This document shows positions 1 to 7,134 of a stretch of DNA of 64,000 nt, piece after piece. The notes below the pieces were generated by a model. The model did no database searches. It worked only from the letters and a program-made list of their open reading frames with translations, and was not told where the DNA came from. Source of the stretch: Dactylosporangium siamense (lineage in GTDB: Bacteria; Actinomycetota; Actinomycetes; Mycobacteriales; Micromonosporaceae); contig NZ_BONQ01000017.1 in the NCBI RefSeq assembly GCF_016862795.1, forward strand, positions 186,001 to 250,000. The letters are read 5' to 3'. Position numbers and translations under genes: made by a program. Numbering within the stretch: position 1 is the stretch's first letter; each line of letters starts with the position of its first letter.

Positions 1-504
1 GGCGAGGTCGGCCCGCATCCGCTGGCCGAGCGACAGTTTCCGGCCGAGGACCGGCAGCACCTCGCCGAGCTCCAGGACCTCCTCGAACCTGGCCATGCGG
101 CGCCGGTACGTGCCGTGGTCGATGCCGTAGACGTCGCGCAGGACGGCCAGGGACTCCGACACCGGCAGGTCCCACCACAGCTGGGTCCGCTGCCCGAACA
201 GCACCCCGATCCGGTGCGACACCGCGATGCGGTCCTTCTGCGGCGACAGCCCGTCGATGCGGACCTCGCCGGAGGTCGGCTGCAGGATCCCGCTGAGCAG
301 TTTCACGGTCGTCGACTTGCCGGCGCCGTTGGGTCCCACGTAGGCGACCGCCTCACCGGCGTCGATCGACAGGTCGACGTGGTCGACGGCGGTCTTGTCC
401 ACGAACCGCCGCACGAAGAGATGTTTGACGGCGCCCCGCATGCCCGGATCCTTGTCCGGCCGGCGGAACACCTTGGTCAGTTGTCGAGCCTCCACGAGTG
501 CCAT
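1..504 (-). CDS. ABC transporter ATP-binding protein, COG4586 type (3' part missing)
   Basis: This is the N-terminal 168 residues of an ABC ATPase; the gene runs off the left edge. It energises an export-type ABC transporter at the cytoplasmic membrane, and its permease genes should lie outside the window. The Walker A motif GPNGAGKS is near residue 57. The segment [16 protein letters not shown] follows in the Q-loop region and is characteristic of the COG4586 branch (viologen-exporter type). The signature [12 protein letters not shown] sits at the edge. The ATG at 504 gives the usual start [11 protein letters not shown]. The family call is confident; the substrate is unknown. Confidence 0.85.
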   Translation of the reverse strand, partial: MALVEARQLTKVFRRPDKDPGMRGAVKHLFVRRFVDKTAVDHVDLSIDAGEAVAYVGPNGAGKSTTVKLLSGILQPTSGEVRIDGLSPQKDRIAVSHRIGVLFGQRTQLWWDLPVSESLAVLRDVYGIDHGTYRRRMARFEEVLELGEVLPVLGRKLSLGQRMRADLA

Positions 505-573
505 CGCCGGGAGCCTAGTATTTCTTCGCGATCCGTATTAACCCATTTTCATCCCGCGTCGCATGGATCACGA

Positions 574-1134
574 TCATCGGGCCACGGCGTACCGGACGAC
601 CTGGACGCCGCTCGGGAACGTCGTCGTGGAGCGGTGCTCCAGCGACAGCGGCACGGTGAACAGGGCCGGGCCCTCGGCGATGACGACCGGGTGGACGGCG
701 AGGAGCACCTCGTCGACGACCGGCCACAGCGCCGCGAGCGTGGCGGGGCCGGCGGAGAGGATGACGTCGCCGTCGGTGGTGTGCCGCAGCGCGGCGAGCT
801 GCGGGGCGAGATCCCCGCGCAGGACCGGCGCGTCCCGGAACTCCGGGTCGTTGGTGAAGACGACCTTGCGCATCCCGGCCAGGAGCTCGGCGAACTCGAG
901 GTCCGCGGCACCGATCGCGTCGACGTTGGCGGGGACCTTCCCGGCGGCGACCTGCTCCCACCAGGGGACGATCGCGTCGTAGAGGACGCTGCTCATCGCC
1001 CAGGTCCCGGCCTTGCGGTAGCAGTCGTTGATGTGCGCCTGCTCCTGCTCGCCCCACCGGAACGGCTCCCAGAAGGTGCCGCCCGCGGTCGCGATCCGGT
1101 GGTCGAGGGTGGTCTGCATGTGCACGACGATCAT
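574..1134 (-). CDS. Dihydrofolate reductase family protein (RibD C-terminal-like)
   Basis: A 186-residue protein with the RibD/DHFR-like fold: N-terminal strand MIVVHMQTTLDH, an RKAGTW..SSVLYDAI segment, and a C-terminal half with ILSAGPATLAAL where NADPH binds in the family. Such proteins are NADPH-dependent reductases of unknown small substrates; few have a known role. The ATG overlaps the stop of the upstream flavoprotein oxidase in an ATGA arrangement, so the two are translationally coupled and probably work on the same compound. True folate or riboflavin reduction is unlikely from this context. Confidence 0.8.
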   Translation of the reverse strand: MIVVHMQTTLDHRIATAGGTFWEPFRWGEQEQAHINDCYRKAGTWAMSSVLYDAIVPWWEQVAAGKVPANVDAIGAADLEFAELLAGMRKVVFTNDPEFRDAPVLRGDLAPQLAALRHTTDGDVILSAGPATLAALWPVVDEVLLAVHPVVIAEGPALFTVPLSLEHRSTTTFPSGVQVVRYAVAR

Positions 1135-2420
1135 GAGTGGTCTCCGGTGGGCGTGATGTTCTGGTTCAGGTGGAAGACGTTCGACGGGTCGTAGCGGTCC
1201 TTGAGCGCGGTCAGCCGGGCCAGCTTCGCGGGCGGGTACGCGCGGCGCACCCCGGCGGCACCCTCCTCACCCAGGGAGTTGACGTAGACGCCGCCGGCGA
1301 ACGGCTCGAGCAGCGCCGCCGCGGCCCGGGCACCGTCCCGGCGGGCGTCGTCGTCGGCCGGGTCGGTCCACGAGGAGCCGGCGCCGAACTCGAACATCGT
1401 GTCGCGGTGCCCGAACGCCGTGGCGTCCTCGGCCACGTCGGCGATCGCGCCGCCGTACCCCTGCAGGCCGGCGCCGCAGTGCTCACCGGCGGCGATGAAC
1501 GCGTCGACGGCCGCGTCGGGCATCGACTTCAGGTAGTGGGAGCGGCCGTACCGGCGCAGCGCGTGCCGCCCGTCGGTGTCGTCGCGGCGCTGCAGTTGCA
1601 GGTACGACATCGGCATCCGCCGCTCGACGCCACCGTTGGTGAAGGTGGGCCGGTAGCCGGTGTCGGGGCCGGTCCACACGTAGCCGAGGGTGAGCGTGCC
1701 CGGGGCCGTCGCCGCGGTGAACGTCGCCTGGCGCGGCGCGGTCAGGTGCTCGTCGCGCCACCGGCGCATCGCCTCGCGCCGCCGGTCGCCGGTGAACGTG
1801 CACTCGACGACCAGCGCCTCGGTGCCGGTGTCGTGCAGCGCGAACTCGAACTCCGTCACGATGCCGAAGTTGCCGCCGCCGCCCCGCAGCCCCCAGAACA
1901 GCTCCGGGTGCTCATCGGCGCTGACCGTTCTGACGTCCCCGTCGGCCGTGACGAGCTGGTAGGAGACGACGTTGTCGCAGGCCAGGCCGTATCGGCGGGC
2001 CAGCCAGCCCATGCCGCCGCCCAGCGTGAGCCCGCCGACACCGGTGTGCGACACGTTGCCCGCGGTGGTCGCGAGGCCGTGCCGCTGGGCGGCCTCGTCG
2101 AGGGCGCCGAGCAGCGCGCCGCCCTGCACGCGCGCCCGCCGCCGCGCCGGGTCGACGCTCGCCGCCCCCATCGGGGTCAGGTCGATCATCAGCCCGCCGT
2201 CGGTGACGCCGAACCCGGCCGCGCTGTGCCCGCCGCACCGCACCGACACCTCCAGGCCCTGCTCCCGGGCGTCGCGGACGGCGCCGACCACGTCCTGGAC
2301 CGTCCGGCACCGCACGATCATCGCCGGGCGGCGATCGAACATCGCGTTCCACACCTGCCGGGACCGGTCGTAGTCCTGGTCGCCGGGGCGGAGCACCTCC
2401 GCTGTCCCTGTCATCGTCAT
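1131..2420 (-). CDS. FAD-binding oxidoreductase with BBE domain (berberine bridge enzyme type)
   Basis: A 429-residue flavoprotein of the p-cresol methylhydroxylase/BBE superfamily. An FAD_binding_4 domain fills the first half: VRCGGHSAAG, whose His is the usual 8-alpha FAD attachment site, then VSHTGVGGLTLGGGMGWLARR. A C-terminal BBE segment ends with YDPSNVFHLNQNI. The position of the second covalent Cys is Ser here, so monocovalent FAD is expected. Start codons at 2420 and 2414 (MTMTGT) both work; longer reading into the MocR gene is rejected. It is coupled to the downstream reductase gene and divergent from the MocR regulator, suggesting a regulated oxidation/reduction pair. Confidence 0.85.
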   Translation of the reverse strand: MTMTGTAEVLRPGDQDYDRSRQVWNAMFDRRPAMIVRCRTVQDVVGAVRDAREQGLEVSVRCGGHSAAGFGVTDGGLMIDLTPMGAASVDPARRRARVQGGALLGALDEAAQRHGLATTAGNVSHTGVGGLTLGGGMGWLARRYGLACDNVVSYQLVTADGDVRTVSADEHPELFWGLRGGGGNFGIVTEFEFALHDTGTEALVVECTFTGDRRREAMRRWRDEHLTAPRQATFTAATAPGTLTLGYVWTGPDTGYRPTFTNGGVERRMPMSYLQLQRRDDTDGRHALRRYGRSHYLKSMPDAAVDAFIAAGEHCGAGLQGYGGAIADVAEDATAFGHRDTMFEFGAGSSWTDPADDDARRDGARAAAALLEPFAGGVYVNSLGEEGAAGVRRAYPPAKLARLTALKDRYDPSNVFHLNQNITPTGDHS

Positions 2421-2441
2421 GCATCGAGCTTCCCGCCGATT

Positions 2442-2460
2442 GGTCCCTGCGATAAGGTCC
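2442..2460. promoter_or_regulatory. Candidate MocR operator: GGTCC direct repeats in divergent promoter region
   Basis: The 46-bp gap between the divergent oxidase and MocR genes holds two same-orientation GGTCC half-sites, at 2442-2446 and 2456-2460, spaced 14 bp start to start. Studied MocR/PdxR regulators often bind direct repeats, so this is a reasonable operator candidate. Assignment is by position and symmetry only. Confidence 0.4.
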
Positions 2461-2466
2461 GTTTCC

Positions 2467-3861
2467 ATGGCGGGGGAGAAGACCAATTCAGCCGTGGACC
2501 TCCTGGTGGAACTCGACCGGGCCGGCGGCGGGCCGCTGCACCGCCAGCTCGAGGCGTCGATCCGGGCCGGCATCCGCAGTGGGCGGCTCGTCCCGGGCAG
2601 CGCCCTGCCGCCCAGCCGCGCCCTGGCCGGGTCCCTCGGCGTCTCCCGCGGCGTGGTGGTCACCGCATACGAGCAGCTGACCGCCGAGGGGTACCTGACC
2701 AGCCGTTCCGGCGGCTACACCACGATCGCCGCCGGCGCGGCCGGCCGGACCCCGGCCCCGGCGCCGCCCGTCGCACCCGCGGTGACCGTCAACTTCGGCT
2801 ACGGGCGGACCGACGTCTCGCAGTTCCCGCGCGCCGCCTGGCTCCGCTCGGTCCGCCGGGTCCTGACGACCGCGCCGACGGACCGGTTCGGCTACACCAG
2901 CGGGCAGGGCGCCCCGGAGCTGCGGGCCGCCCTCGCCGGATACCTCAACCGGGTCCGCGGCACCGACGCCCACCCCGACACGATCGTGATCTGCGCCGGC
3001 TACGCCCAGGCGGCGAACCTGCTGATCCAGGTGCTGGGAGGAACCCGCCTCGCCGTCGAGGACCCGTCCGCGGACGACGACGCCCGCACCCTGGCCGCCG
3101 CGGCCGGCATGTCGATCATCGGCGTGCCGGTCGGCCCCGACGGCGTCGACGTCACCGCACTGTCCACCGTGGACGCCGACGCGCTCGTGCTGACCCCGTC
3201 GCACCAGTGGCCGACGGGCGGGGTGCTGCCGGCCCCGGCCCGCGCCGCCGTGATCCGCTGGGCGGCGGCCCGCGACGCGCTCGTCGTCGAGGACGACTAC
3301 GACGCCGAGTACCGCTACGACCGTGCCGCCGTCGGCGCCATGCAGGGGCTGGCCCCGGACCGGGTCGCGTATGTCGGCTCGGCCAGCAAGACCCTGGCGC
3401 CGGGGCTCCGGCTCGGCTGGATGGTCCTGCCGCCCCGGCTGGTCGCCCCGGTGGTCGCGGCGAAACTCCTCGCCGACCGCGGCTCACCGGCGATCGACCA
3501 GCTCACGTTCGCCGACTTCCTGACCCGCGGCGAGTTCGACCGGCACCTGCGCCGGATGCGACCGCTGTACCGCCGCCGCCGCGACGTGCTGCTCGCCGCG
3601 CTGGCCCGGCACCTGCCGCAGCTGCGGCCTTCCGGGATCGCGGCGGGCCAGCACCTGGTCGCGTGGCTGCCGTCGCACCTGTCCGAGGCGGCGGTGGAGT
3701 CGGCGGCGCTGGCGCGGGGGGTGGCGGTGTTCGGGGTCGGGCGGTATCGCATCGATCCGGCGGGGGAGCCGGGGCTGCTGTTCGGGTACGGGTCGCTGTC
3801 GGAGCGGGCCATCGAGGAGGGTGTGGCGCTGCTCGCCGCTGCCCTCGCCTCGCTGCGCTGA
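2467..3861 (+). CDS. MocR-type PLP-dependent transcriptional regulator (GntR HTH + aminotransferase-like domain)
   Basis: A 464-residue regulator: winged-helix GntR domain at roughly 12-80 (PLHRQLEASIRAGIRSGRL, then ALAGSLGVSRGVVVTAYEQL) followed by a fold-type I aminotransferase domain. The PLP-lysine motif is SASKTLAPGLRLGW and the upstream DDYDAEYRYD carries the conserved Asp. Family members sense PLP or an amine and activate a neighbouring gene. The ATG at 2467 is preferred because an upstream extension would consume the shared promoter. It is divergent from the oxidase/reductase pair, its likely target. Confidence 0.88.
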   Translation: MAGEKTNSAVDLLVELDRAGGGPLHRQLEASIRAGIRSGRLVPGSALPPSRALAGSLGVSRGVVVTAYEQLTAEGYLTSRSGGYTTIAAGAAGRTPAPAPPVAPAVTVNFGYGRTDVSQFPRAAWLRSVRRVLTTAPTDRFGYTSGQGAPELRAALAGYLNRVRGTDAHPDTIVICAGYAQAANLLIQVLGGTRLAVEDPSADDDARTLAAAAGMSIIGVPVGPDGVDVTALSTVDADALVLTPSHQWPTGGVLPAPARAAVIRWAAARDALVVEDDYDAEYRYDRAAVGAMQGLAPDRVAYVGSASKTLAPGLRLGWMVLPPRLVAPVVAAKLLADRGSPAIDQLTFADFLTRGEFDRHLRRMRPLYRRRRDVLLAALARHLPQLRPSGIAAGQHLVAWLPSHLSEAAVESAALARGVAVFGVGRYRIDPAGEPGLLFGYGSLSERAIEEGVALLAAALASLR

Positions 3862-4087
3862 GGTTGCGTGGTCCCGGTCCGTGCCGTCCTGCGGTGATGC
3901 CAAGCCCGGTCCGCACTCGCTCCGCACTCGCTCCGCTGCTGCCCACGCCGCGCCACCGCCATCGTGCAGGCCATTCTCGCCCTGCACCGCGTCGAGAGCA
4001 GTCGCTACACAGGATGAGGATGGCGCACTGTTGCCGCACGTGGTCTTCGGGGTCGAAAACATGGCCGCGAGCTGACACAGTACGCAG

Positions 4088-4765
4088 GTGGCCGACGGGT
4101 TCGCCGCATCACGCGGCATCCTCGACGAAACCGACTGGCGCGGCTTCGAGAACTGGGACGACATCGCCAAAGGGTGGCCTCCGCTGGACTCGGCCGTCCG
4201 GCTTCGAGGGTTGGCATCCGACAACCTGCCACTCGTGGAAGCGGGACTCTGGCACCTCATGCACGACCTGGTGGCAGAGCACCCGAACGTGCACCCGGCA
4301 ACGGCGCCGGCGGTTCGATATGTGGCCGCGCTCCTGACGGAACCGCTGCCTGACGTTGTGCTCAAGTCCAGCTCGGACAGCAGGCTGCTGCCGTTGCGGG
4401 CGCACCTGCTGGCGTGGCTGGAAGCAGCGCTCCGGTCGGTAAATGACGCGAGTGTCCGCCACTTCGTCGAGCTCGCCGGTTTCTCGCCGATCGAGCACCC
4501 GGACTCACCATGGCATGCGGTCCGGCAGGTCCGGCCACAGGTGTTCGACGCCGTCGGGCCCGTCCTCGACGCTCTGGACCCCGTAGTGCGTAGATCCGCC
4601 CTCGCCGTGGCGGTGATGCTGGTGCAAGATGCAGGGCTCGAAGACCACCGTGAGCGCGTTGCCGCGGGTAGTTCAAGATTGCCGTTCGGGAGCGCTGGCA
4701 CCGACCGGTCCAGTGATCGATGGTGTTCGTGCTTTGACCGAAGGCGGTGTTGGAGCACCGAATGA
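4088..4765 (+). CDS. HEAT-repeat-like hypothetical protein, probably frameshifted at its 3' end
   Basis: A mostly helical 225-residue hypothetical protein (SAVRLRGLASDNLPLVEAGLWHLMHDL, helical pairs as in HEAT/ARM repeats). No enzymatic motif is seen. Up to about residue 192 (DHRERVAA) it reads well; after that the frame becomes Ser/Arg/Cys-rich and unlike the rest. Skipping one G in the GGG run at 4666-4668 restores a smooth continuation VVQDCRSGALAPTGPVIDGV and a stop at 4794-4796, giving 235 residues. So a 1-nt insertion or a sequencing error is likely. The restored stop touches the palindrome at 4793. Confidence 0.55.
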   Translation: MADGFAASRGILDETDWRGFENWDDIAKGWPPLDSAVRLRGLASDNLPLVEAGLWHLMHDLVAEHPNVHPATAPAVRYVAALLTEPLPDVVLKSSSDSRLLPLRAHLLAWLEAALRSVNDASVRHFVELAGFSPIEHPDSPWHAVRQVRPQVFDAVGPVLDALDPVVRRSALAVAVMLVQDAGLEDHRERVAAGSSRLPFGSAGTDRSSDRWCSCFDRRRCWSTE

Positions 4766-4792
4766 TGACCGCGCCGCCCTTGCCCCACTCTT

Positions 4793-4845
4793 ATGATCCG
4801 GTAGACCTTGTGCAGGTACCAGGTACACAAGGTCTACCGGATCAT
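4793..4845. repeat. Perfect 20-bp palindrome with 13-nt loop, between convergent genes
   Basis: Left arm 4793-4812 and right arm 4826-4845 are perfect reverse complements. Each arm contains TGATCCGGTAGACC or its complement. It sits between the convergent HEAT-like gene and the cellulase gene, so it could act as a bidirectional terminator, although no T-tract follows. The same arm core with one base changed (TGATCCGGAAGACC) recurs at 20680-20731, so it also looks like a member of a dispersed palindromic repeat family. Confidence 0.8.
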
Positions 4846-4859
4846 GAGAAAGCGGCGGC

Positions 4860-5990
4860 TCAGCTGCAGGCGAGTGCGGGTGCTGGGTTGGAGCCCGAGT
4901 ACGTGGCCTGGAAGCCGAACGTGGTTGAGCCGCCCGGCGGGATCGTGCCGTTGTAGGACAGGTTGCGGGCGGTCACCGAGGTGCCCGACTGGGTCACCGT
5001 GGCGTTCCAGGAGCTGGTGACGCGCTGGTTGCCGCTGAACGTCCAGGCCACCGTCCAGCCGTTCAGCGGGGCGGTGCCGGTGTTGGTCACCTTCACGTCG
5101 GCGGTGAAGCCGGTGCCCCAGTCGTTCTTCGTGTACGTGACGGCGCACCTGCCGTTGCCGGGGTTGGGCGGCGGGGAAGACGAGGTCGGCGGCTGGGAGG
5201 TCGGCGGCGTGCCGCCCGTGGTGACGGAGAAGCTGTTGACGGCCAGGCCCTGGCCGCCGGTCCACGGCTCGAAGCCGGCCTGGATGCTGGTGAGGTACCA
5301 GCTCGTCTGGGCGTAGCCACGGCTCACGGCGTCGTTGAGGAACGTCGCGGGGGCGAAGCTGACCGAGCCGGTGCCCTGGGTCCGCACGTAGGAGATGACG
5401 TTCCAGCCGATGTTGCCGAACCAGACGTCCCAGGTGCCGCCCGCGAGGCTCACCGTGGCGACCCGGCTGCCGACGGGCTGCGGGGCGCCGGCGTGGTTCA
5501 CCCACACCATGATCTCGGCGCCGGTGTTCTGGCCGTCGGTGCGTGGGGTCGGGTCGAACCAGATGTCGTAGGCGGCGTCCCACTGGCCGGAGCCGGGGTA
5601 GCTCATGCTGACGCTGGTCTGGATGGTGGCGAACCGGGAGTCGCTGACCCGCAGCGGCAGGATCGTGCCGCTGCTGCAGTTGGTGTAGTGGCAGCCGTAG
5701 AACACCGACGGGTACGAGGCCGGCGCCCCGTTGGTCGGCACGTTGTGGTTCGCCTGCGAGATGCTGAAGCCGGTGCTCGTGACGTTGATGCACTGGGTCT
5801 GGTCGGTGCCCCAGACGTTGTTCTGCACCACGTACCGTCCGCCCTGGATGGTCGTGGAGCCGTACTTCTCGCAGATCGTGGTGTCGGCGTGCGCGCTGGT
5901 CGCGGCGGCCAGGATGGCGGTCCCGGCGGCGGCGACGAGCCCGACGGCGGCGAGCCCCGTGACGAGCACGGAGCGCAGGTGTCTGCTCAT
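4860..5990 (-). CDS. Secreted endo-beta-1,4-glucanase, GH12 with C-terminal CBM2
   Basis: A 376-residue secreted cellulase. A signal peptide of about 36 residues ends ATSAHA. The GH12 catalytic domain spans about 37-255, with the predicted nucleophile Glu in GAEIMVW and the acid/base Glu in AGFEPWTGG. A Ser/Pro/Thr linker (about 258-275) leads to a family 2 cellulose-binding module starting CAVTYTKNDWGTGF and ending at the C-terminal Cys. GH12 enzymes cut internal beta-1,4-glucan bonds outside the cell. It is transcribed towards the palindrome at 4793. No CebR-like box was found in its upstream region. Confidence 0.93.
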   Translation of the reverse strand: MSRHLRSVLVTGLAAVGLVAAAGTAILAAATSAHADTTICEKYGSTTIQGGRYVVQNNVWGTDQTQCINVTSTGFSISQANHNVPTNGAPASYPSVFYGCHYTNCSSGTILPLRVSDSRFATIQTSVSMSYPGSGQWDAAYDIWFDPTPRTDGQNTGAEIMVWVNHAGAPQPVGSRVATVSLAGGTWDVWFGNIGWNVISYVRTQGTGSVSFAPATFLNDAVSRGYAQTSWYLTSIQAGFEPWTGGQGLAVNSFSVTTGGTPPTSQPPTSSSPPPNPGNGRCAVTYTKNDWGTGFTADVKVTNTGTAPLNGWTVAWTFSGNQRVTSSWNATVTQSGTSVTARNLSYNGTIPPGGSTTFGFQATYSGSNPAPALACS

Positions 5991-6054
5991 GGTCTCTCCC
6001 TTCCATCGAGCACCATGAGTGCTGTCCGGTGCGGGAGAGCGGCTCGTGCCGCGT

Positions 6055-6624
6055 TCAGGCGGGTTTGTTCCGAAAAGTGGGCGAAACTTTCAGGAGGCGG
6101 GCCGCGTCCTTGTGCGAGCGGATCCGGATGAACTCGACTTCGGTGCGTTCGGCCGCGGCCCGCGAGTAGCGCTCCCGGTAGACGCGGTGCCGGGTCCACG
6201 CCCAGCGCACCACGGACTCCTGCGGGTCGAGCCGGAACACGCTGCTGAGCCGCTCCCGGTTGCCGTTCCACAGCTCCTCGCGGGTGACGCCCCGCCGGAT
6301 CGTGCGCCACAGGACCTGCCGGATGACGGTGCGCCGGGGCAGGTCGAACCAGATGACGGTGTCGGCGCGCGCCCACACCAGGTCGCGGACGGCGCTGTAG
6401 TTGCCGTCGATCACCCAGCCGTCGCCGTCGACGATCGCGCCGACCGTCTTTCGGAACTCGTCGACGCCGATCGGCTCCCAGCCCGGGAGGTGGTGGATCG
6501 AGTCCAGCTCCACGAACGGCACCCCGAGCCGGGCCGCCAGCGCCCGGCCGAGGGTTGACTTGCCCGAGCCGGAGTTGCCCACCACCGACACCCGTCGCAC
6601 CCTGCCGCCCCGTTCTGTGCTCAC
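6055..6624 (-). CDS. P-loop NTPase, adenylate kinase/topology-modulation-like
   Basis: A 189-residue cytoplasmic P-loop protein. The Walker A motif GNSGSGKST is near residue 17. LDSIHHLPGW and WVIDGNYSAVRDLVW follow, as in the FlaR/topology-modulation group of small nucleotide kinases, with an Arg-rich lid-like region. Family members are predicted to phosphorylate small substrates, but the substrate is not known. It starts 5 nt after the Mth938-domain gene ends, so the two form an operon. Confidence 0.75.
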   Translation of the reverse strand: MSTERGGRVRRVSVVGNSGSGKSTLGRALAARLGVPFVELDSIHHLPGWEPIGVDEFRKTVGAIVDGDGWVIDGNYSAVRDLVWARADTVIWFDLPRRTVIRQVLWRTIRRGVTREELWNGNRERLSSVFRLDPQESVVRWAWTRHRVYRERYSRAAAERTEVEFIRIRSHKDAARLLKVSPTFRNKPA

Positions 6625-6629
6625 CGGCG

Positions 6630-6998
6630 TCAGCAGGTGCTGTGGAACAACCCGCCGACCGCCGTGGACCCGATCAGACTGTTATACAGGTCGATGGCTT
6701 CGCGGGTCTCCGCGACGTGCACCTCGACCCCGCGCGCCTCCAGCGCGTCGACCGTGGCGTCCGGCACGCCGAGCTGCTCGTCCATGCCCAGCGACAGCAC
6801 CACGACCGTGGCGCCGTGCTCGAGGAGCTCCTCGGCGTCGGCGACCTGGATGCCGGGGGAGTGCCGCGTCCCGGTCTCGCCCCAGTCCCACGCCCGGCCG
6901 CCGCCCGGCCACACCTTGAGGTCCTTGACCACGCCCAGCCCTTCGACCTCGAGCCGTCCCCAGCTCGCGTCGACGATGCGCGGCGATCGTGCCTCCAT
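6630..6998 (-). CDS. Mth938-like domain-containing protein
   Basis: A 122-residue single-domain protein of the Mth938 family (DUF498-like alpha/beta fold). Characteristic pieces are KDLKVWPGGGRAWDWGETGTRHSPG, noted here only by its core WDWGETGTRHSPGI, then VVVLSLGMDEQLGV and AIDLYNSLIGS near the end. No enzymatic activity is established for bacterial members. It is the first gene of a two-gene operon with the P-loop NTPase and is divergent from the SARP-LuxR regulator. Confidence 0.8.
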   Translation of the reverse strand: MEARSPRIVDASWGRLEVEGLGVVKDLKVWPGGGRAWDWGETGTRHSPGIQVADAEELLEHGATVVVLSLGMDEQLGVPDATVDALEARGVEVHVAETREAIDLYNSLIGSTAVGGLFHSTC

Positions 6999-7134
6999 GG
7001 CGGAAACCTCTCATCCGGTGACGGTCCGATCCCCGAAGGTACGCCGATCGCGCAGATCCGGTTGAACGGCTGAGGAGACGTCCGGGCGCGGCGCGGTACC
7101 TTGATCGCTCGGATCGGTGCGTCAGGGAGGATCG

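Noticed and set aside
1137-4337. A 1066-codon plus-strand reading frame.
   Set aside because: It runs antisense to the flavoprotein oxidase and out of frame through the MocR gene; residue composition is Arg/Pro-rich without motifs.
5991-6054. A CebR-like box was sought upstream of the GH12 cellulase.
   Set aside because: Only GGGAGAGCGGCTCG-like sequence was seen, which is not a palindrome.
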